Below, piece after piece: positions 1 to 5,548 of a DNA stretch of 8,661 nucleotides. Each line of letters opens with the position of its first letter. The first letter of the stretch is position 1. Made by a program: the position numbers and the translations under genes. Below the pieces are notes generated by a model. That model was not told where the DNA came from, did not search any database, and was given only the letters and a program-made list of their open reading frames with translations. Source of the stretch: Phycisphaerae bacterium (lineage in GTDB: Bacteria > Planctomycetota > Phycisphaerae > Tepidisphaerales > Tepidisphaeraceae); the NCBI GenBank assembly GCA_014380825.1, contig JACMJD010000727.1, positions 1 through 8,661 on the forward strand. The letters run 5' to 3'.

Positions 1-2
1 AG

Positions 3-515
3 AACAAGAACCTGGGCGTGATCAGCGGCACCAATTTCCTGTCCGGCGGCACCACGACGTTCAACGGCAAGACCGTCGTCGCCGGTGACGTGTTGGTGAA
101 GTTCACCTTCAACGGTGACACGGATCTGAACGGCACCGTCGACTTCGACGACTACAGCCACATCGACAACGGCTTCAACAACAACCGCACCGGCTGGTAC
201 AACGGTGACTTCGATTACAACGGGATCGTCGACTTCGACGACTACTCGCTGATCGACCAGGCGTTCAACACGCAGGGTTCGGTTGTCCTGAATGCCGCCG
301 GTGGTCTGGCCGGGCCGGGTGAGCGAGCGATCATTTCGGCGATCGATGGCGTGTCGGTAATCGGCCGCGCGAATGCGGGATTCGACGTCGAGGCTCAGAT
401 TAATCGTGGCGGCAACGGCAATTCGCTTCAGGCGGTGCCGGAACCAGGCACGATCGGCCTGGCTGGAGTTGCTCTGCTGGGCGCACTGGCGCGTCGCCGC
501 CGGGTAACTCGGTAA
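3..515 (+). CDS. PEP-CTERM protein with dockerin-like EF-hand pair, 3' end only (gene A)
   Basis: The reading frame is open from the window edge, so this is the C-terminal ~170 residues of a larger secreted protein. A GTG at 18 is in frame but is not a real start, because the codons before it (N-K-N-L-G) match the KNKG linker found just before the same module in genes B-D. Seen in order: linker, a VLVKFTFNGDTD strand, Ca-loop 1 (bases 117-152, D-T-D-L-N-G-T-V-D-F-D-D), a GFNNNRTGW spacer, Ca-loop 2 (207-242, D-F-D-Y-N-G-I-V-D-F-D-D), an LAGPG segment, then VPEP (435-446), a short hydrophobic helix and an Arg-rich end. The tail is the PEP-CTERM exosortase signal, so the mature protein should be surface-attached or secreted. 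The ectodomain lies outside the window, so its specific role is unknown. The closest relative here is the C-terminus of gene B. Confidence 0.9.
   Translation, partial: NKNLGVISGTNFLSGGTTTFNGKTVVAGDVLVKFTFNGDTDLNGTVDFDDYSHIDNGFNNNRTGWYNGDFDYNGIVDFDDYSLIDQAFNTQGSVVLNAAGGLAGPGERAIISAIDGVSVIGRANAGFDVEAQINRGGNGNSLQAVPEPGTIGLAGVALLGALARRRRVTR
219..249 (+). repeat. 31-nt exact repeat, copy 1 (Ca-loop 2 of gene A)
   Basis: Identical over 31 bases to 3074-3104. In gene A it encodes the core of Ca-loop 2, whereas the matching copy in gene B encodes Ca-loop 1. The flanks differ on both sides. Confidence 0.85.
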
Positions 516-542
516 TCGTTGCTCAATCAGACCTATAACGCA

Positions 543-573
543 CCGCCCCACGCCGTTTACCGGCGTGGGGCGG
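543..573 (+). terminator. GC-rich hairpin after gene A, probable terminator
   Basis: A perfect 13-bp inverted repeat (543-555 with 561-573) flanks a 5-nt TTTAC loop, 27 nt after the gene A stop. The stem is almost all G-C. Only a weak GATTT follows, so the U-tract is poor. It may still end transcription, or protect the 3' end of the mRNA. It is unrelated in sequence to the hairpins after genes C and D. Confidence 0.6.
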
Positions 574-859
574 CGTGATTTACGCAACCTCACAGAATCC
601 ATCAAAACAGTCGGTAAAATGGCAAAAGTCTGCGTGGCGTTCGCCACCGTCACGGGTTATTTTGCACTGTGGGAGAACAAGGAGTTGGGAGAACCGAAGC
701 CGGTTCCGGCGAACACCGCGCCACCCGGCCGGAACATGCTCGTGTCGCGCTCGCTCACCAGCCGCGCGATTTGCGCCTACCCAACCGTGGCCGCCCTTAC
801 TCAACAGGCGATCATCCGCGCATCTGTGACGTAGCAACTTGGACTGGAGAGCGCCGAAC
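574..859 (+). other. Intergenic region upstream of gene B, no convincing gene
   Basis: About 285 bases between the gene A hairpin and the gene B start. Short open frames exist but show no family resemblance and lack a well-placed ribosome site. A TAAAAT box at 615-620 resembles a -10 element (5 of 6 to TATAAT) but has no recognisable -35 at the usual distance. A small GTGGC/GCCAC hairpin (634-647) and an AAGGAG at 679-684 without a suitable start codon were also seen. The gene B promoter should lie here, but it cannot be placed with confidence. Confidence 0.5.
846..851 (+). promoter_or_regulatory. Ribosome-binding site of gene B
   Basis: GGAGAG ends 8 nt before the ATG at 860. It supports 860 over an upstream in-frame TTG at 839 and over the internal ATG at 911, which has no comparable purine-rich site. 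Confidence 0.6.
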
Positions 860-3487
860 ATGCAGCACTCGAAGCGACCGCAACCGGATAGGCATCGTTC
901 GAAGCACAACATGCGCCTGCTCGCGCTGCTCACCTCGGCCACCGCGAGCCTCGCGCTCGCACAGTCCAGCCACGCGCAGACGTGGCTGAATCCCAACACC
1001 GGATCCTGGAACGTCGGCGGCAATTGGGTCGGAGGCGCAGCGCCCGTCTCGTCGACCGGCACGCAGCTTACCTTCAACGCCACCGGCGTGCAGAGCTACA
1101 GCGCGTCCAACAACATCGTCAGTCCGTTCACACTCAACCGAATGACGTTCGGCAACAGTGGATCAGGCCTGATCACGATCACCGGCCAATCGATCCAGTT
1201 CGGCGGCGCGACGCAGGGGTTCGTGCAGAACGGAAGCGGGCCAGTGACGCTGACAAACGCGATCACGCTGCCCACGACCGGCAGCACGATCGATACTACG
1301 TCCATCACCGGCAGCGGCGCGGGCGCCATCAACCTCAACGGCGCGCTGACGTCGGCCTTCGCGCCCAGCTTCACCAACGGCGCGGCGCTGCGCAACGACA
1401 ATCCGAACGCGACCATCAACGTTGGCGGCGGCGGAAATCTGTTCGGCCTGTCTGCAAATCAAGGCTCGATCACCGTCACGGCCGGCACGCAGACGAACAT
1501 CGTCGCGGCAGCAGGCGTGACCGCCGCCTCGTTCGGCACGCTGACCGTCACCGGACCAACCGCACAAATCACCACGACCGAACTGGACGGCGGAATGGCC
1601 GCGGGCAGCCGCGGCAACATCACCACCAGCAACGGCGGGAAGATCGTCGTCAACAGCGGCAACGCGTTCATCGCCAGTGCGCAGAGCATCGCCGGTGATT
1701 TCCTCGGCAGCTTCTCCACCACCACCGTCACGGGGACGAACTCTTCCATCGCGATCAACGGCAACGGATTTCCCGACTCCACCGGCATCCTGTTTTTCGC
1801 GCTGGGCGCGGCGGGCGTGACGTCCGGCGGAACACTGAACATCAGCGCGGGCGGACAAGTCAGCACGATGGAGGCATTCCTGGGCGAGCGCGACGGCGTC
1901 GCGACGATCAACGTGTCGGGCGCTGGATCGCAATTCACCACCACAGACCAGGTCGTGATGGAATCGACCACCGCCAGCCGGTTCAACATTTCCACCGGCG
2001 GTAAGATGACCGTTGGCGGATCGATCTATACGAGTTCGAACCCAACCGACAACGCGCTGATCACCATCAGCGGCACGAACTCACTGGCGGATTGGAGCGC
2101 ATCGCACGACGCAGTCCTCTCAGGCGGATTGGGAATACCGGCGGGCAACACCACCATCAGCATCAGCGCCGGTGGCGAGCTGCGCGCGAACAAGCTCTTC
2201 GCCGCCGAAAACGAAAACGGCCGCGCGGATATCCTGGTCGATGGAACGAATTCAAAGCTCACGCTGGTTGGCACGGCAGCGACGAACTTCAACCAGCTCG
2301 TCATGGGGCATGACCTGAACACCACGTCGACGCTCACCGTCACGAACGGTGGTCGCGTGACCGTCGGCACGAACGGCGCCGTCTTCATGGCGCTCGACGC
2401 CGCCGCCACCGCTACTGCAACGTTCAATGGAACGAACACGCTCTTCGACGCCTCGGCGCCCGGTGCGCAACTGCTGGTGGGCGGATCGGGCGCAGTCGCG
2501 GAGGGCACCGCCCTCTTCAGCGTCACCAACAACGCGGTGGCGAACGTCAACAACCTGACGACGGTTTACACGCGCGGCACGATCAACATCGGGTCCGGCA
2601 CGAGCCCGGGAACGTTCGTGAGCGGGCAAACCGCCGTGAACGGCACGGTGAACTTCAACGCCGGAGCGTTCAATACGCCGGGCGCGCTGTCAATCGGCGG
2701 ACAGGTGCTGCTCAGCAGCGCTGCGCGGCTTGCATCGGGCGCGCCGACGAACAAGAAACTCCTCGAGGCGGGCGCGCTGTCGCTGACCGGAAGCGGCGTG
2801 CTGGATTTGAACGACAATGACGCGCTGCTGCACAGCACTTCGCTCGTCAGCGTGCAGAACGCAATCCGCACCGCTCGCAACGGCGGGGCCTGGAATTTGC
2901 CGGGGATCACCAGTACCGCCGCGAAGAATTCGTTGCCGAAGAACAAGGGGCTGGGCGCCATCACCGGCGCTGAATTTCACACTGCCCAGGGTGCCGGCGC
3001 GACGTTCAATAGCCGAGCTGTCGCCAACAGCGACGTGCTGATCAAGTTCACGTTCTATGGCGACACAGACCTGAACGGGATCGTCGACTTCGACGACTAC
3101 TCGCGCACCGACAACGGCTTCAACAACACTCGCACCGGTTGGTTCAACGGCGATTTCGATTACAACGGCGTGATCGACTTCGATGACTACAGCCTGATCG
3201 ACCAGGCGTTCAACACGCAGGGCTCGGTCGTGCTGTCGATGGTGGATGCGAGCCTCGCCGGGCCGGGTGATCGTCAGATCATTGGCGTGGACCTGTCAAA
3301 CCTGTCACCCGCCGAAGCGCTGTCGGCCAGTCGGATGCGCCGGGCGGTTGGTGTCGTCCAGATGGATTTTGACGGCGGTAACGGCGAAGTCGGCGCCGGC
3401 GTTCGCGCGGTCCCTGAACCGTCCGCATTGGCCGGATTCGCAGTCGGCTTGTCGCTATTGGCCAGGCGTCGGCGACGGGCGGTGTGA
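860..3487 (+). CDS. Large autotransporter-like beta-solenoid PEP-CTERM protein (gene B)
   Basis: 875 residues, probably exported by Sec and sorted by an exosortase. The start at 860 has a good ribosome site. It gives a long basic n-region, then a hydrophobic core (about 19-34) and a likely SHA|Q cleavage after residue 39. An ATG at 911 would give a shorter, more usual signal peptide. A WNVGGNW motif (about 50-56) starts the mature part, as in proteins with autotransporter-associated beta-strand repeats. Residues ~100-690 are rich in Gly, Thr, Ser, Asn and Ala, with recurrent short strands and GG turns (ISAGG, STGG, TNGG, SGTNS), which suggests a right-handed beta-solenoid. Then come an ARNGGAW linker (~680), KNKG, Ca-loops at 735-746 and 765-776, an LAGPG spacer, VPEP 851-854, a 14-residue hydrophobic stretch and RRRRR. 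No outer-membrane barrel follows, so this is not a classical type V autotransporter. An adhesin or matrix role is inference. No catalytic motif was seen. Confidence 0.88.
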   Translation: MQHSKRPQPDRHRSKHNMRLLALLTSATASLALAQSSHAQTWLNPNTGSWNVGGNWVGGAAPVSSTGTQLTFNATGVQSYSASNNIVSPFTLNRMTFGNSGSGLITITGQSIQFGGATQGFVQNGSGPVTLTNAITLPTTGSTIDTTSITGSGAGAINLNGALTSAFAPSFTNGAALRNDNPNATINVGGGGNLFGLSANQGSITVTAGTQTNIVAAAGVTAASFGTLTVTGPTAQITTTELDGGMAAGSRGNITTSNGGKIVVNSGNAFIASAQSIAGDFLGSFSTTTVTGTNSSIAINGNGFPDSTGILFFALGAAGVTSGGTLNISAGGQVSTMEAFLGERDGVATINVSGAGSQFTTTDQVVMESTTASRFNISTGGKMTVGGSIYTSSNPTDNALITISGTNSLADWSASHDAVLSGGLGIPAGNTTISISAGGELRANKLFAAENENGRADILVDGTNSKLTLVGTAATNFNQLVMGHDLNTTSTLTVTNGGRVTVGTNGAVFMALDAAATATATFNGTNTLFDASAPGAQLLVGGSGAVAEGTALFSVTNNAVANVNNLTTVYTRGTINIGSGTSPGTFVSGQTAVNGTVNFNAGAFNTPGALSIGGQVLLSSAARLASGAPTNKKLLEAGALSLTGSGVLDLNDNDALLHSTSLVSVQNAIRTARNGGAWNLPGITSTAAKNSLPKNKGLGAITGAEFHTAQGAGATFNSRAVANSDVLIKFTFYGDTDLNGIVDFDDYSRTDNGFNNTRTGWFNGDFDYNGVIDFDDYSLIDQAFNTQGSVVLSMVDASLAGPGDRQIIGVDLSNLSPAEALSASRMRRAVGVVQMDFDGGNGEVGAGVRAVPEPSALAGFAVGLSLLARRRRRAV
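3074..3104 (+). repeat. 31-nt exact repeat, copy 2 (Ca-loop 1 of gene B)
   Basis: Identical to 219-249. Both copies cover the N-G-I-V-D-F-D-D-Y-S part of an EF-hand-like loop, but at non-equivalent positions of the two-loop module. This points to unequal exchange between loops, or to strong shared codon choice. Confidence 0.85.
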
Positions 3488-3521
3488 AACGGTGCTGATT
3501 GTTAAGCAATATTCACAACCA

Positions 3522-3541
3522 GCTAACTGTTTGCCGTTAGC
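3522..3541 (+). other. Weak hairpin between genes B and C
   Basis: GCTAAC (3522-3527) can pair with GTTAGC (3536-3541) across an 8-nt loop, 34 nt after the gene B stop. There is no T-tract, so a terminator is doubtful. It is the only hairpin of note just behind gene B, which otherwise lacks the terminators seen after A, C and D. Confidence 0.25.
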
Positions 3542-3565
3542 GCCCTTGGGGCAGCCCGGTATAAT
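3537..3565 (+). promoter_or_regulatory. Candidate sigma-70-type promoter for gene C
   Basis: A perfect -10 hexamer TATAAT lies at 3560-3565, in a G/C-rich setting where it stands out. The -35 at 17-nt spacing (TTAGCG, 3537-3542) is poor, so an activator may be needed, or the match may be chance. Transcription would start near 3572 and give a leader of about 95 nt containing a small CGGAC/GTCCG hairpin (3579-3592). Confidence 0.4.
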
Positions 3566-3652
3566 CGTGCCCGCCAGTCGGACGTCAGTCCGCCGGAGGA
3601 TTCAGTTTTAGACCATTCTATATTGCCGGGCCAATGGTCTCGGTCCGCGCAG

Positions 3653-3664
3653 AAAGGCAGAGGG
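3653..3664 (+). promoter_or_regulatory. Ribosome-binding region deciding the gene C start
   Basis: AAAGG at 3653-3657 lies 9 nt before the ATG at 3667 and is followed by CAGAGGGAA. The same arrangement precedes gene D. The shared block (3643-3669 here, 5526-5551 there) supports 3667 rather than the in-frame ATG at 3634, which has no purine-rich site before it. Confidence 0.65.
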
Positions 3665-3666
3665 AA

Positions 3667-5424
3667 ATGCATCGCAAGTCAATTCTTTGGGCCGCGGTAT
3701 TGAGCGTCGGCCTCCCGTCGGGCGTCAGCCTGGCGCAGAACGTCGTGCGTAACGATACGGCCGTAGGGTTTTCGATCGCCAGCACCGCGGACAATATGCA
3801 ACTTGTCCGTGGATATCCGACAGGAACGAGGGTTACACACGATTTCAACCTCGGCTTCGTGAACAGCCTGTATTTTGAACACAGGGACGGATTCCGGCAT
3901 GCGGCCTTTGGAAACTTGATCGTCGGAAACATTGGAGTTGGCGGTCTTGGCAATCCAGGCGCATTGCTCAACGTGCAGACACAAGGCGGCTCGCCCGGCG
4001 CGAGTCAGCAGTTCTTCACGTCATCGACTGACGCGCCGTTGCCCACACGCGTGCAGACGTTCGCGATCTCGCCGAACAACCAGCGTATCGTTACGGTGGG
4101 CGGACAGCCTGCTGCCGCGGGGTCCACCGGACAGCTGACGATGATGTCGTACAACGGCGGCGCTACGCCGGGCACGGGCGCGGGCGCGTCTTCCTCGAAT
4201 GTCAAACAGCTTGCAGGCCCGATCACCGGCAACACGCTCTCGGGCGTGGAGTGGCTGGACAACAACACGTTCATCACTATTTCGCATCCCACGGCAGCTG
4301 GCCTAAATGCCTCGCTTCAGCGCGTGACGGTCGCGGGTGACAACACGATGACCGCGGCGGCTGTCGGTACGCCGTTCACGTTCCCCGTTGCCGACACCGC
4401 GAGCGGTTCTACTTCATTTGCTTATGAGCCAACCATCTCGCCTTACGTCTACGTGAGCATCGGCCAGTTCTTTAACAATACAGCGACCAGCCAGCTTCGC
4501 GTTTTTGATCCGGCGAACAACTTTGCGCAGGTTGGCAGTTTCGATTACAGCACATCGTCCAACACCTTCCGAGACATCGGCTTTACCAGCAACGGCGACA
4601 TGATCATTGCGACGGCCGGCGGCTCGCTCGAGACGATCGCCGGTGCCAACGTGCTGTCAAACCTCGCAAACAACAATTCGACCGACCACTACACCACATC
4701 CGGCCTGACCTCGAACTTCGGCGGCTCGGACACCGCGATGACCATGGTCGACTACAAGACGCCTGGCGTGACCGTGAACATGCGGCAGCGCAAGGCGGTC
4801 GTGCGTTACTTCCCCGGCACGGTTGAAGATCCCAGCGCTGAGATTCGTCAGCGCCTGTTCACCGGTCGCAACGGCGGCACGTGGGACGGCACCGGCTCGG
4901 CGATCCTCAGCTCGGATGCCGCCGCGGCAACTCCTAAGAACAAGGGCATCGGTTATGTGAATGCGGCCGACCTTGGTCTGGTCGGCGGCACGTTCTTCGG
5001 TGAAACCGTCACCGGGCCGGCGGTCTTGATGCGCTATACATACTACGGCGATACCGACCTCAACGGTCTCGTCGACTTCGACGACTACTCCCGCATCGAC
5101 GCTGGCTTCAACAACAACCGCACCGGCTGGGTGAACGGCGACGTCGACTACAACAACATCGTTGACTTCGATGACTACTCGTTGGTCGACCAGGCGTTCA
5201 ACACGCAGACCGGCACGCTGCCTCGTGCGATGGCCTACTTGGACGGCAGCGATCGCAGCGACAAGGGCATGGATGCGCCATCGCTGCAACTGGTGAAGCA
5301 GCACCTGGGCGAGTTCGGCGAGCAATACGCCGCCGGATTCCTGGCCTCGGTGCCGGAACCCACGAGCATCGCCGCGCTTGGCCTGGTTGCCGCCGCCGCG
5401 CTGGGCCGGCGTCGACGGATTTGA
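3667..5424 (+). CDS. PEP-CTERM protein with probable beta-propeller and dockerin-like pair (gene C)
   Basis: 585 residues. The start at 3667 gives a standard signal peptide: M-H-R-K, a hydrophobic core, and SLA|Q cleavage after residue 23. The ectodomain (about 25-390) has recurring strand-turn blocks typical of beta-propellers, for example a FAISPNNQRIVTVGG stretch, a DYNGG-like Y-N-G-G, SPYVYVS, and F-D-P-A-N-N-F. No catalytic residues stand out, and the propeller call is inference. A TGRNGGTWDGTG linker and a KNKGIGY segment follow. Ca-loops are at 462-473 (D-T-D-L-N-G-L-V-D-F-D-D) and 492-503 (D-V-D-Y-N-N-I-V-D-F-D-D). In the second loop the usual Gly at position 6 is Asn. Then a DGSDRSD spacer, a charged QHLGEFGEQ helix, VPEP at 562-565, a 15-residue hydrophobic helix and RRRRI form the PEP-CTERM signal. 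It is a tandem paralogue of gene D and ends with its own terminator. Confidence 0.9.
   Translation: MHRKSILWAAVLSVGLPSGVSLAQNVVRNDTAVGFSIASTADNMQLVRGYPTGTRVTHDFNLGFVNSLYFEHRDGFRHAAFGNLIVGNIGVGGLGNPGALLNVQTQGGSPGASQQFFTSSTDAPLPTRVQTFAISPNNQRIVTVGGQPAAAGSTGQLTMMSYNGGATPGTGAGASSSNVKQLAGPITGNTLSGVEWLDNNTFITISHPTAAGLNASLQRVTVAGDNTMTAAAVGTPFTFPVADTASGSTSFAYEPTISPYVYVSIGQFFNNTATSQLRVFDPANNFAQVGSFDYSTSSNTFRDIGFTSNGDMIIATAGGSLETIAGANVLSNLANNNSTDHYTTSGLTSNFGGSDTAMTMVDYKTPGVTVNMRQRKAVVRYFPGTVEDPSAEIRQRLFTGRNGGTWDGTGSAILSSDAAAATPKNKGIGYVNAADLGLVGGTFFGETVTGPAVLMRYTYYGDTDLNGLVDFDDYSRIDAGFNNNRTGWVNGDVDYNNIVDFDDYSLVDQAFNTQTGTLPRAMAYLDGSDRSDKGMDAPSLQLVKQHLGEFGEQYAAGFLASVPEPTSIAALGLVAAAALGRRRRI
4859..4892 (+). 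repeat. 34-nt exact repeat, copy 1 (gene C linker)
   Basis: Identical to 6816-6849. It encodes the TGRNGGTWDG linker at the equivalent position of the tandem paralogues. It is an exact stretch in genes whose ectodomains have clearly diverged, which suggests recent gene conversion or strong constraint on this linker. Confidence 0.85.
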
Positions 5425-5450
5425 GAAGTTAGTAGCTGAAGTCTTCACGG
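5425..5450 (+). repeat. Conserved 3'-UTR block, copy after gene C
   Basis: 26 bases immediately after the gene C stop match 7444-7469 after gene D at 24 of 26 positions (two transitions). The block leads into the terminator hairpin in both places, so gene and terminator appear to have been duplicated together. Confidence 0.85.
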
Positions 5451-5478
5451 CGACGATCCAGAAATGGATCGTCCCCGT
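5447..5478 (+). terminator. GAAA-tetraloop terminator after gene C
   Basis: A 14-position stem (5447-5460 with 5465-5478) has one C-C mismatch at 5451/5474 and a GAAA loop (5461-5464). TTTGGTT follows, a modest U-tract. It begins 23 nt after the stop codon, and bases 5425-5450 precede and enter it. The gene D hairpin has the same geometry, with covarying base pairs. Confidence 0.75.
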
Positions 5479-5531
5479 TTGGTTCGCTGGGGGATTCGAT
5501 CAATATGCGGGCATCAACTTAGCGAGTCCGC

Positions 5532-5546
5532 AAAGGAAGGCAGGGA
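5532..5546 (+). promoter_or_regulatory. Ribosome-binding region deciding the gene D start
   Basis: AAAGGAAGG (5532-5540) ends 8 nt before the ATG at 5549, with CAGGGA in between. This fixes the start at 5549. The frame is open back to 5378, but that part overlaps the end of gene C and its terminator and encodes no signal peptide. Confidence 0.7.
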
Positions 5547-5548
5547 AA

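Noticed and set aside
18..20. GTG at 18 as a start for gene A
   Set aside because: The frame is open upstream to the window edge, and the residues before it match the linker conserved in genes B-D.
620..633. Sigma-54-like TGGC...TGC element
   Set aside because: The spacing between the GG and GC is one base too short and the -12 part is incomplete.
565..834. Possible 89-residue small protein upstream of gene B
   Set aside because: Its first start overlaps the hairpin after gene A, the internal ATG at 619 has no ribosome site, and the sequence resembles nothing known.
3595..3600. GGAGGA as the ribosome site of a small leader peptide before gene C
   Set aside because: No ATG, GTG or TTG lies at a usable distance; the nearest TTG is over 20 bases away.
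3634..3666. ATG at 3634 as the gene C start
   Set aside because: No ribosome site precedes it, and the leader shared with gene D points to 3667.
4657..5448. Long minus-strand open frame opposite gene C, and similar ones opposite genes B and D
   Set aside because: These are mirror frames of GC-rich codons, have no domain resemblance, and run against well-supported plus-strand genes.
5378..5548. N-terminal extension of gene D back to 5378
   Set aside because: It overlaps the end of gene C and its terminator, and would put the clear signal peptide in the middle of the protein.
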